Notes: generated from the letters alone by a model not told the origin. Numbered from the stretch's first letter, positions 1-7,563 are shown. The stretch is DNA of 10,000 nucleotides from Actinidia chinensis (GCA_009663005.1 CM018912.1:16131804-16141803); one strand, 5' to 3'. Program-made: numbers and translations.

Positions 1-526
1 GACATTAGTATAGGTGTCTCGTATCATCCCAAAACTCAAATAAAGTATCCTTTATGTTTTGAGAAAATTGTTTCACTGTTTAAAGAAATATATTTCTTCT
101 TCTTCCGTTCTCTTTCAATTGTTCGTTATTTTTTTTTATTCTTAAATTTTTTTTTATTTTTTATTTTTAATAGATAAAATATACTAGCATTCTCATTTTA
201 TCATTCTATACTTAAACTCAAATAATAAGGTTAAAGTTTCAAGTTTCAAGTTCCAATAAAATACAATCAATAACAAAACTAAAAAAATAGAACAACAAAT
301 AGATTGGACGTTGAACAAGCTTCATTACAGTATCAAAAAATTAAGAATCACACATATAAAAAATTCAACTCTACCCATGAAAATGAATATATATTGAAGG
401 GTAAATTAAGTTAAAGAATTCCTTAAAAAGTTGAATTATTAAAAATGAAAAAATAAAAGAGGACGGAGCAAATATTAGTTTTAGAAAGACATGTTGGCTT
501 AAGGTATTATTTGGACAAAAAACATC
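1..526. other. AT-rich intergenic DNA, no gene seen
   Basis: No long frame or recognisable domain is visible on either strand. The stretch holds T-rich low-complexity sequence around 128-175 and a small run of near-identical 'aagtttc' units around 234-250. It looks like ordinary AT-rich plant intergenic DNA, perhaps including remnants of unrecognised repeats. Confidence 0.6.
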
Positions 527-668
527 CTTGAAATTTAAAATGAATGATTTAGATTTACTTAATCGTATTTTTTAGATAATTATATAAAAAGTAAATAAAT
601 AAACACTTGATTGTATGTTAATCGCACATGACCAAGTGAATCTAAACTAATAATTTTAAATTTTGAAG
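527..668. repeat. Imperfect inverted repeat, MITE-like
   Basis: The arm at 527-564 (starting cttgaaatttaaaatg) matches the reverse complement of 631-668 (ending aattttaaattttgaag) over about 38 bases, at roughly 80 percent by eye with one gap. The loop between them is about 66 AT-rich bases. This could be a decayed foldback or MITE element. No target-site duplication was identified, and AT-rich composition raises the chance of a spurious match. Confidence 0.45.
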
Positions 669-750
669 ACTTTTCTTCGTTCAAATTTTGGGACTGGAGG
701 AGTGCTTGTACATCAATCATTATGTGCTCAAATTACTAAAAAAACCTTAT

Positions 751-1002
751 AGACTCCGTTTGGATACATAAATTTCAAATACTTTGATTTGAAATTTATA
801 TATTTCAAATCCCTAAGAATTTGTCAAATAAACACATATATTAAAGTGATTTGAAATTCATTCATTTTGCTTTTAAAAATCAAGGGATGGTTTGTCTGAA
901 TTTAAAATCTTTTGGTCTATTCATCATCCAAATATAATCGACAAATCTGAGATAAGAATTTAAAATCTTTAAATTTCAAATTCGTGTATCCAAATGAAGT
1001 CT
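751..1002. mobile_element. MITE-like element with terminal inverted repeats
   Basis: The left end (agactccgtttggataca, from 751) is matched by the reverse complement of the right end (tgtatccaaatgaagtct, to 1002). Similarity runs over about 30 bases with roughly five mismatches. The 252-base unit has no coding capacity and contains a smaller inner hairpin near 785-811 (gatttgaaat and atttcaaatc). Size, AT-richness and terminal inverted repeats fit a miniature inverted-repeat transposable element. The flanks are 'ttat' on the left and 'tagt' or 'ttag' on the right, so a TA or TTA-type target duplication is possible but not clean; the superfamily is unassigned. Confidence 0.65.
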
Positions 1003-1023
1003 TAGTGCATTTTCAATAGAAAA

Positions 1024-1329
1024 ATGCTACACAAACACAACAGATTTACAAATTTTCTTTTACATGCTGATGTGGTAGATACACATCATCATGTAGGTCC
1101 CACTTTTAACCTAAAAGAATTCTTCAGTTCAGCTTATCGAGATCTCTTGCTTCCAACTCAGCGATTCACCTTCAGACCCATTGTAATCTCCACTCTCCGA
1201 CGTGCCACCGAAGTCGACGCCCTCGCCTCACTCACCGCGGGCTCTATCTCCGACGTCTCACTTTCCTCTGACTATTTCTCATCTCCGATTGGATCTAACA
1301 CTCGCTTACTCTCTCTCTCATACACGTAA
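1024..1329 (+). other. Exon-like GC-rich block with donor-like end (uncertain)
   Basis: An open frame of 101 codons runs from ATG at 1024 to TAA at 1327-1329. Its first third is AT-rich and looks non-coding. From about 1130 to 1325 the composition changes abruptly: GC-rich, many CpG sites, and a CT-rich end (ctctctctcat). It is followed by gtaag at 1326-1330, a good plant splice-donor match. The predicted residues (for example SLTAGSISDVSLSSDYFSS) match no family I recognise. The block could be a host 5' UTR or first exon interrupted 40 bases later by the gypsy element, a gene fragment captured by a transposon, or the end of an unrecognised transposon. The piece at 1060-1120 (gctgatgtggtagatacac and following) has a transposon-end flavour. 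I do not assign a function. Confidence 0.3.
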
Positions 1330-1351
1330 GACTAAATTTTTTAATTTAGTC
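1330..1351. repeat. Short perfect hairpin
   Basis: gactaaatt (1330-1338) and aatttagtc (1343-1351) are perfect 9-base inverted arms around a tttt loop. The hairpin lies between the GC-rich block and the gypsy LTR. Function unknown; it may be chance in AT-rich sequence. Confidence 0.4.
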
Positions 1352-1369
1352 GTTTATGTGCCCCCACAT

Positions 1370-1955
1370 TGTTGTGGTAAAAATTTGGGGGCAAGCAACC
1401 AACAGTTAGAATTGCTTATGACCTCGGTACTTGACCTCGGCAATGGCTCGGGCGACCTGCGCAGATGAACAAACGTTACCGGCCGGGATAAGACCGCTCA
1501 AAATCTCTCCAGCGTTGGAATTAGACCAAGGCGAGTATAAGCCAGACAAAACACCAACACTATCAGAGTGAGTATGCAAGGGTTTTCGTCATACCATTCA
1601 ATGATGGAGGAGCGGCTTTTTTTATAGTTGGAGAATGGAGAGCCGTGTGAGAAGATTACGGCGTGATTTTTGGATGGCTAAGTATGGAAAGAGATCCTAG
1701 AGATATTGGAGCAATAATAGGAGAATGCCATATAAAGAATACGCCGCAATTATAGGCGACGTGATGGAGAGGGATTCTCATAGGGTTGGAGACCTTATGG
1801 AGACAAAGTCCTTTGGCGGGCGGAGTACTCAGCCTCGCTTGTTGGCGATGTGGAGTTCAAGTCGCGAGCTCACAGATGTTGGTGAAATAAGTATTGGCGA
1901 TATGAACCTTATACAGGTGTGGTGAATGACTAGGAGAATTTACCTCAAATTAGTA
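1370..1955 (-). repeat. 3' LTR of the gypsy element
   Basis: The LTR begins in plus orientation with tgttg, aligning without a gap to 6952 onward (tgttg, then the shared gggggcaagcaacca block). Similarity to the other LTR is clear over the first 390 bases. A gap-free 91-base block (1621-1711 against 7180-7270) has 69 matches. From about 1760 to 1955, the U3 side in element orientation, the copies can hardly be aligned by eye, except for weak similarity at the very end (aatgact and ttagta against aatgact and ttagtca). The inner end at 1955 is set by the adjoining polypurine tract and may be off by a few bases. Confidence 0.85.
1617..1627 (-). promoter_or_regulatory. TATA-like box in 3' LTR
   Basis: The minus strand reads ctataaaaaaa, aligned with the TATA box of the other LTR (7177-7186). 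Conservation of position and orientation supports it as the ancestral LTR promoter element. Activity of this decayed copy is unknown. Confidence 0.55.
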
Positions 1956-1962
1956 GCCCCCT
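1956..1962 (-). other. Polypurine tract (plus-strand primer site)
   Basis: The minus strand reads agggggc immediately before the start of the 3' LTR. A G-rich purine run directly upstream of the 3' LTR is the expected primer for plus-strand DNA synthesis in LTR retrotransposons. It is short and slightly degraded. Confidence 0.65.
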
Positions 1963-2160
1963 ACACGAGACGCCGAGGTGAAACACTTGGGGTCTTCGAG
2001 TAACAGGTCGAGTAATTCATTTTTGCTGACGTAATCATGCAATGATGGTGCGCCTCCACAGGTGAACACGTGTAGGAGTGCATTAATGCCAGAATGTCAT
2101 TTTGGGGGGAATAGAGGTTATGACCTCGAGAATCGTAATGTCGTGTCATCCTGGCCGTTG
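1963..2160 (-). other. Gypsy 3' non-coding remnant after pol deletion
   Basis: About 200 bases separate the last recognisable integrase residues from the polypurine tract. No integrase core, chromodomain or envelope-like frame is visible. A 62-codon minus-strand frame (2149-1961) runs through but shows no family motifs. It is probably 3' untranslated sequence brought close to the integrase N-terminus by an internal deletion. Confidence 0.5.
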
Positions 2161-2636
2161 GAGCAGATAAATCCGAATTTCCTTTGCAATGGAGCCTGAG
2201 TAGAGGTTCGAGTATGTCTATTCCCTATTGAGTGAATGGCCATGGGCTGGTCATTGGTACCATCTCGGTGTGAGGGACATAACTTATTAGGACAAACCTC
2301 TAGCACTTGTAATATTTGGGGGTAAATTATACCGCATCTCATTCCATTTGAAGCCAAAAGTATCCTTGGCGAATTGCCTTTTCTAACCAGTTATCTTGCC
2401 CCTGAATGATTTCTGTAGACGCCTTCATGAATCTCTCTAAGTACGTAGTCTACTTCTTTAGGTCGGAGACATATTAAGAGTGGACCCGAGAAGGACCTTT
2501 TGTACAAAGTTTCTTAGATGAGGTAGAATTTGGCTGATTAGTACTAGATTCGCCGTGCCTGGAGTCTTTCCAATGGCAGTCTCCCATCTCTGATATAGGC
2601 GATAATGTCGTCCATCCATGTCAGATCTGCTATAGC
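2160..2636 (-). pseudogene. pol: Gypsy integrase fragment: zinc-binding N-terminus only
   Basis: The segment follows directly on the aRNH region. It starts with WMDDIIAYIRDGRLP-like sequence (codon for W at 2616-2618), typical of the linker before Tat-type integrases, and then stops. The H2C2 zinc domain follows: REIHEGVYRNHSGAR with the two His at 2427-2429 and 2406-2408. After a frameshift near 2370 comes GYFWLQME and then the Cys pair region, where the first Cys is Tyr (KYYKC, the retained Cys at 2303-2305). The frame reaches PMTSPWPF and GIDIL, the very start of the catalytic core. There homology ends, and no D-D-E residues or C-terminal domain are present. At least six in-frame stops are visible. 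In a complete element several hundred further codons would follow, so a large deletion is inferred. It cannot integrate. Confidence 0.85.
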
Positions 2637-3130
2637 TTGACAACAGTCTTGGCGATGACAATACTAGGACTTGGCAAGAACTCCAAGGGTATACATTTGT
2701 CCGAGATGAACTCAAAGGCTGAGGCTAAGTTAGCTAGGGCATCAGCCTTCTTGGTCTCCTCTCTAGGGATTTGGAGAATCTTGAAAACTCTAATTTTCAT
2801 TGACATTGTTTTTACTTCATCCAGATAAGCCACCATTTGGAGATCCTTGGAGAGGTAATCCCTTTACACTTGATTTACCACAAGTTGAGAATCACTGAAG
2901 GCATCCAAGAATTCTACACCCAATTCTGTTGCAACCTTTAGTCCGGTGAGAAGAGCCTCATACTCAGTTTCGTTGTTGGTGGCTTTGAATCTAATATGTA
3001 CAGCATATTCAATTTGCTCGCCTGAAGGAGTTTGGAGAACAAGTCTTGCTCCACAGTCGTATTGGATGGATGACCTATCCATTAACAGTTTTCACTTGGC
3101 AAGGCTTTCATCCTGGTTCTATTCTTCATT
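2636..3130 (-). pseudogene. pol: Second (archaeal-type, aRNH) RNase H of gypsy pol
   Basis: This lies in one minus frame that starts near 3412. The domain begins around LLMDRSSIQYDCGARL (D codon 3077-3079), continues through FKATNNETEYEALLTGLKVA and FSDSQLVV, and ends with IPREETKKADALANLAS. The residues equivalent to the catalytic D, E and D of RNase H are all still present. The usual Gly after the first Asp is Arg. A stop at 2862-2864 splits the domain, and two more lie just upstream near 3095-3120. An additional RNase H of this kind is known in plant Tat-group gypsy elements, where it is thought to take over from the weakened RT-linked RNase H. It would degrade the RNA strand of RNA-DNA hybrids during reverse transcription. 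Not functional as it stands because of the stops. Confidence 0.88.
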
Positions 3131-3199
3131 GGTCTCTATCTCGGGAAGAGTTATCTTGGGTTCTGGAGCAACGTCATATGTAAACTCGGCTATGAAATC

Positions 3200-3660
3200 G
3201 ACCAAAGCTTGGGCCTTCATCGCCAACCTTGGTTGATAACTTATGTAAAATTCACTTAACTCAATGGACCATTTGAGTAATCGCCCTGAAGTATCAGGTC
3301 ATTGGAGAATTTGCTTCAAAGGCTGATCTGCCAATACAACAATAGGATGTGCTTGAAAGTAATGGTGAAGCTTTTTGGCAGCGATTAGAAAGGAGTAGGC
3401 AAGCTTTTCAATTTTTAGGTACCTAGTCTATATGCCCATAAGGACTTTGCTAAAGAGTATACTTGTTTCTAAACTTTGTCTTCTTCTCGAATGAGCACTA
3501 CACTCACTGCTGTTGGCGAGATGGAGAGATACAGGGTGAGCTCATTGCCCGTGTTAGGAACTGAGAGTAGAGAAGGTGGTGACCCAAGATACTCCTTTAA
3601 TTGCTGGAATGTTACCTTAAATTCTTCTATCCATTCAAAAGCTTTATTTTTCCTCAAAAT
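3200..3660 (-). pseudogene. pol: RT-linked RNase H and connection, gypsy pol
   Basis: The domain continues from the RT thumb: FEWIEEFKVTFQQLKEYL, then NELTLYLSISPTAVSVVLI and REEDKV, stop at 3469. In canonical Ty3/gypsy RNase H the LYL...S segment carries a catalytic Asp; here that position reads SPT. This fits the known degeneration of the first RNase H in the Tat group. A frameshift falls around 3410-3425, after which IEKLAYSFLIAAKKL, HPIVVLADQPLKQIL and RLLKWSIELSEFYISYQP are readable in the new frame. It leads through AQALVDFIAEF into the second RNase H. At least three in-frame stops plus the frameshift make it a pseudogene. Confidence 0.85.
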
Positions 3661-4500
3661 CTTAAAAAATGGCAAACACTTATCTGTAGATTTTGAGACA
3701 AGTCTATTAAAATTGGCTACTCGCCCGGTCAATTGTTGCACGATATGTATGTTCCTAGGCGAGCTCATTACAAGTAGAGCTTGAATTTGGTTTGGATTCA
3801 CTGCAATTTTACGCTTAGTCACCAAGAATCTAAGGAGTTTTCCCAACGATACACCCAAGATGCATTTGGAAGGGTTTAGCATCATTCGTTATTTTCGTAG
3901 GACGCCAAATGTTTCCTCTAGGTGAGCGATGTGATCATCAGCTTTGAGGCTTCTGACTAGCATGTCATCAATGTAGACCTCTATCGTTTCCTCTATCATT
4001 TCCTTGAATATCTTATTAACCAACCTCTGGTACGTCGCCCCTGCATTCTTCAACCCAAAAGGCATGACTTTATAGCAGTATAACCCCCTCTCCGTGATAA
4101 AAAAAGTCTTCTCCATGTTGAGCGAATGCATTCTAATCTGATGATACCCCAAGAAGGTGTCCATAAAGCTAAGTAGTTCATGTTTGGAGGTTACATCAAT
4201 GATCAAATCAATCTTGGGCAGAGAAAAACTGTCTTTTAGGCATGCCTTATTGATGTCGATAAAGTCAACATGTACTTTCCACTTGCAGCCTTTTTTTGGG
4301 GCGACAATAACATTGGTCAACTAGTTCAGGTAAATGGATTCCTTGATGGCATGGGCCTTAATGAGCTTAGTCACTTCTTCTTTTATAACCTTTAATCATT
4401 CAGGAGCAAATTTCCTTCCTTTTTGGCAAACTGAAGGATGATTAGGGTCAGTGAATAGCTTGTGGATGGCAACCAGAGGATCTATACCTGGAACACTGCC
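3660..4500 (-). pseudogene. pol: Reverse transcriptase of gypsy pol, one stop in core
   Basis: This is the best preserved part of the element. A linker (PGIDPLVAIHKLF, KFAPE stop, EEVTKLIKAHAIKES) leads to the RT proper from about 4330. Visible motifs are TNVIVAPKK, the fingers HVDFIDINKACLKDSFSLP, palm LLSFMDTFLGYHQI (first catalytic Asp 4159-4161), VMPFGLKNAGATYQRLV, and the active-site box VYIDDMLV (YIDD at 3964-3975). After TFGVLRK an in-frame TAA (3886-3888) interrupts, and the same frame resumes with MMLNPSKCILGVSLGKLL. From about 4322 to 3469 this stop is the only break. The enzyme copies the element RNA into cDNA in virus-like particles. Catalytic residues survive, but the protein would be truncated at the thumb. 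Confidence 0.93.
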
Positions 4501-4830
4501 TTGTCACCATGCAAAAACGTCATAGTTTTTCTTCAAAAATTCCACTAAGGCATATCGCAACTCCTCGATTAATTACGTCCCAATCATGACATGGTGATCT
4601 GGGTAGTCAGGATGTATGGAAATGGTATCCACTTCTTCCAGGGGCTTGGTATTTTCTCTCTCTCTGGGGTTAATTAGTGTAATTTCCTCTACTTCATCCC
4701 TTAATGCCTCCATCCTGGCATCGTCCATTTGTAGTTGCTATTGGGCACTTGGCTTCGACAAAAATTCGGTCTTCATAGATGAGATGAAGCATTGCCTTAC
4801 TTTTGGTTGCACCTCACCTCGCCTACCCTT
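4500..4830 (-). other. Protease-RT connecting region, heavily broken
   Basis: This stretch joins the protease C-terminal side to the RT linker. Stops occur in all minus frames and I can identify no discrete domain. Position and length suit the poorly conserved protease-RT spacer of Tat-type polyproteins. A plus-strand frame over 4616-4840 has no family resemblance and is taken as chance. Confidence 0.5.
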
Positions 4831-5300
4831 GTTGAAGTGAAAACTTCATTATCAGGTAATAGGTAGAAGTTGATGGCCTTGATTCTTCCTAGTGTTGGGC
4901 AACCTAGGATTGCATTGTAAGGTGAAGGGCAGTCCACAACGATGAAATCTTGCTATACTATGGTCTGGTGGGGCTCCATCGCTAAGGTCACAAGCAACTT
5001 TATCCACCCAAGTGAATGTGTTGTGCTACCTCTAAATCTAACTAGAGGTGTGTGAAACAGGTAAAGCCTATTTCGCCCAATCTTCATCTTGTCAAACATC
5101 GAGACGAATAGGATGTCAGTAAAACTCCCATTGTCGACCAAGATCCTCTGTACATTGAAATTGATGATCGTACCAGAGATGACTAATGCATCATCATAGG
5201 GTAGATGCAACCCTCTTAGGTTATCATTGGTGAAGGTGATGGGCTGGTGAGCTTCAGTCAGTATGGAAAGGTTGTAAACCTCTTCTTCAGCTGCCCATTA
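4830..5300 (-). pseudogene. pol: Aspartic protease domain of gypsy pol
   Basis: In one minus frame: [37 protein letters not shown], then [14 protein letters not shown] with the catalytic Asp in VDNGS (5133-5135). Further on come [34 protein letters not shown] and PTLGRIKAI. The DNGS-type active site and the [10 protein letters not shown] block are typical of retropepsins in plant Tat-type gypsy elements, in place of the usual D-S/T-G. The domain would cleave the Gag-Pol polyprotein. It is open over 5210-4953; the first stop downstream of the domain is near 4790. There is no own start codon because it is normally part of a polyprotein. Confidence 0.87.
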
Positions 5301-5379
5301 GCGTCTCTGGCAAGCCTTTTTCGAGATGAGCTTAAACATTCTCTTGATCCAAACACTCCATGGATAGTTTAGATATCTC

Positions 5380-5770
5380 TTGCTGTTGGCCTGTTGTCGC
5401 CATGCCTTCTATCGAGTGAGTCGAGCTGTAAGCAATCAGCCATATATTTACTTAGATACCCTCTGTTGATCAAGTCAACTATCTATTCCTTTAGCTAGAA
5501 ACAATCCTCAGTCTTGTGTCCATGGTCCCTATGAAATTTGCAATACTTGTTTTTATTTCTTGTAAGGGGGTTGGTCTTGATCTTCCTTGGCCACTTCACA
5601 AACTCCTCATTTTTTATCTCCATGAGCACCTGAGCTATAGAGGCATTGAGAGGAGGTAGCATTAGGTCAGGTCAGCATGGTGGAGTGCGAGGACGTTGAT
5701 CGTTAGTTCTTCTTCTAGCATCTCAATTTGATCTCCTGCTTTTTACCTCATCTTTGTATTTTGCTCGCCA
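5380..5770 (-). pseudogene. gag: Nucleocapsid zinc-knuckle region of gypsy gag
   Basis: The frame over about 5640-5430 reads [19 protein letters not shown] and then [16 protein letters not shown]. The spacing C-x2-H-x4-H-x4-C (5542 down to 5501) is a zinc-knuckle-like motif found at the Gag C-terminus of plant gypsy elements. Stops follow in LKE and IVDLINRGYLSKYMAD. The motif would bind element RNA during packaging. The stretch upstream, 5775-5640, is basic and broken. All four putative metal ligands are intact, although the surrounding frame is not. Confidence 0.8.
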
Positions 5771-5774
5771 AGAG

Positions 5775-6930
5775 TCAAGCTCCCTTCCTTTTGTGGCCAT
5801 CCCTTCCTCGCCTCTTGTGTTTGGCCTCGGCTAACTCTTTTGCTACAATATACTTGTCGACTTTGCTTTAGAATATCGACAAGGTTTTAGGGATGTTCTT
5901 AGAAAGGGAGTCAAATAGTGGGCCTGGGTATAAATGCTCCATCATTGCAATGACCACCACCTTGTCACTAGGATCCTTCATTTCCAAGACAGCTAGATTA
6001 AAATGCTTGAGATAATCTTTCAAGTTCTCCCTTGGTAAATTGTGAAAAGATGTGAGGCGTTTTTTTGTTTGACCCTGCAGCTCATGAAATTGGTAACAAA
6101 GAGCCTTCTTAGGTTTTCAAATGAGTCAATGGTTCTAGGAGATAATTTCCTAAACCATGACCTCGCTAGTCCCTTCAAGGTAGCTAAAAAAGCCTTACAC
6201 ATAACCTCGTTTGAGTGTCCCTAGAGAGACATTAAGTTCTTGTACGAGTCCTAGTGATTCATGGGATTTGTCTTTCCCTTATATACTTCGAGCTAAGATG
6301 GTAGCTTAAACATAGAAGAAACCTTGAACTTTATCACCCTTTCTACGAATGGAGGCTTGGTCTGCCTTAACAAGGTGTCCATGGTGACCGGGGCACTTGC
6401 ACCGATATTGATGGCATCAATACGGGCGTCTAGGTCTTTGATCTTCTGGGTGGTGAATTTATCTCGTCGCCTATGCTTCATGTCATCTCGGCGGGGTGAC
6501 CTTCCTCTTACTCTGGTTTACTCTCCATCCCCATCATAAGTCCTGCTAGAAGACCAAGACTCTAACAAGACAGGACTTCTTTCTTGCATGGAGTACAAAA
6601 TCGGTGGAATGTGCTTGACCAGTGTTGTGGCGACTTTAAGAGTCACGATCACCCGATCGATGAGAACAGCGAGATCAATTAACTTCCACCTGAATAGGTG
6701 CTGCGATAGGAGGCGGGTTGTTAGTGACGAGGTGCTGTATTAGGTGCGCATTATTCTCGTTCATGATTCTAATCTGCTTGGTGGTCCTATGCATCTAGCG
6801 GTAGAGGCCCTTAAGATCGGGAGCTTGGCTAGTGTTCTCCATAGGATATACTCTGTTATCCAAAGGGCTGTTGGCACTTGGTTTAGGTAATAAATGGCTG
6901 CACAGTTGCATAAGATATTGAGAACTGTCG
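5775..6930 (-). pseudogene. gag: Gag capsid region of gypsy element, frameshifted
   Basis: Gag can be followed through three frames. The N-terminal part (6930 to about 6670) includes LKGLYR, a stop, TKQIRIMNENNAHLIQHL. After a shift near 6670 the frame reads [49 protein letters not shown] and on to the capsid core MNH stop [29 protein letters not shown] and [16 protein letters not shown]. This core is the retrotransposon-gag signature. Near 6028 a second frameshift moves into [38 protein letters not shown] and VDKYIVAKELAEAKHKRRG, ending at a TGA at 5775-5777. At least five stops and two frameshifts are present. Gag would form the virus-like particle shell. The true start codon is not identifiable. 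Confidence 0.87.
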
Positions 6931-6948
6931 TTCCCACAAACGGCACTA
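6931..6948 (-). other. tRNA primer binding site, mutated
   Basis: Three bases inside the 5' LTR end, the minus strand reads tagtgccgtttgtgggaa. Its layout resembles the TGGCGCCG-starting primer sites of many plant gypsy elements, which pair with tRNA 3' ends (Asp-type is one candidate). Two differences at the start are G-to-A and C-to-T, as expected from cytosine deamination. The exact tRNA cannot be fixed by eye. Confidence 0.65.
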
Positions 6949-6951
6949 AAC

Positions 6952-7556
6952 TGTTGGCCTAGAAATCTGGGGGCAAGCAACCAATAGTTGGAATTGCTCC
7001 TAAGCTCAATATTCACCTTGGTAATGACCTGCGCAAGGAAATAAACGTAACCGACCGGGACGAGGGCTCTACAAACTCCTTCAGCGATCAGATCAAGGCG
7101 AGCAAGCTAGGCAAAGTATTAGAGCTCTCAAACAAAAATACAAGTGAGTCATACCTTTTTCAGTGGAGGGGAACTGCCTTTTATAGATGGAGGATGGTGA
7201 GCCGTGTGAGGAAAATATGGCGTAATCCTCGGACGGTTAAATGTAGAAGGAGATCTCAAGGATATCGGAGATAAAGAAAGAAGATGCCATATGGAGATAG
7301 TACCGCAAAATCAGAAGTCCGGGAGGAGGTGGAATTTCAACGACCTAATCCTTAGCCAGGCGAGATGGTTAACCTCGCCCATGGTGAAGTTGTAAGGCGG
7401 TTAGACCTTTTGGGGAGTCTGGGTGAACTCAATATCGATCATCAGAGGCGCTGGCGACATGATCCCTTTGGGGCGACTTGCCCATCTCGAGCAATCTTGC
7501 ATGTGGGGAATTTTCCTTCATCAATAATGACTTCGCAAATTGCATTTCCTTAGTCA
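6952..7556 (-). repeat. 5' LTR of the gypsy element
   Basis: In plus orientation it starts tgttggcctag, equivalent to 1370, and shares gggggcaagcaacca, attgct, the TATA region and gagccgtgtgag with the left copy. The outer end at 7556 (ttagtca, so the LTR starts TGACTAA on the minus strand) is inferred from the matching ttagta at the inner edge of the left LTR. TG...CA ends are therefore plausible here. At 605 bases it is close to the 586 of the other copy, although the outer 200 bases are barely similar. Confidence 0.83.
7177..7186 (-). promoter_or_regulatory. TATA box of 5' LTR
   Basis: The minus strand reads ctataaaagg, a textbook plant TATA box. It lies about 370 bases inside the LTR from its 5' end and about 225 bases before the LTR-internal junction. 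Minus-strand transcription would begin roughly 30 bases downstream, near 7150. The same box is recognisable in the other LTR. Confidence 0.65.
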
Positions 7557-7563
7557 CAAGGAT

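Larger units (their letters stand above)
1370..7556 (-). mobile_element. Decayed Ty3/gypsy LTR retrotransposon, Tat/Retand-like
   Basis: A near full-length structure is visible: two related LTRs, a primer binding site beside the 5' LTR, a polypurine tract beside the 3' LTR, and gag, protease, RT, RNase H, second RNase H and integrase fragment in order on the minus strand. The RT-before-integrase order is that of Ty3/gypsy. An archaeal-type RNase H between the RT-linked RNase H and integrase is a known hallmark of the plant Tat group. Gag and protease motifs (LDSYKNLMSL-like core, VDNGS) agree. The internal region is about 5 kb, shorter than typical because the integrase core is missing. Stops and at least four frameshifts make it non-coding. 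No clean 5-base target duplication flanks it (cacat on the left; caagg, or cacaa if shifted by two bases, on the right). Confidence 0.93.

Noticed and set aside
462..475. Stowaway MITE end (aggacggagc resembles the reverse of CTCCGTCC)
   Set aside because: No matching inverted terminal copy or TA-flanked partner was found in the window.
1725..1925. Plus-strand open frame of 66 codons in the left LTR
   Set aside because: It sits wholly inside a non-coding LTR; the aligned position in the other LTR does not preserve it.
1963..2160. Possible envelope-like or extra ORF after integrase
   Set aside because: There are only about 200 bases before the polypurine tract and no membrane segment or long frame.
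4616..4840. Plus-strand frame antisense to the protease-RT spacer
   Set aside because: Composition follows the opposite strand and no motif is visible.
6795..7016. Minus-strand frame crossing from LTR into gag, read as one small gene
   Set aside because: It spans the LTR border and primer binding site, so its N-terminal part is non-coding; only the part below about 6930 is gag-like.
7360..7556. Plus-strand frame with GC-rich start as a host gene
   Set aside because: It falls within the U3 side of the 5' LTR and shows no recognised motif.
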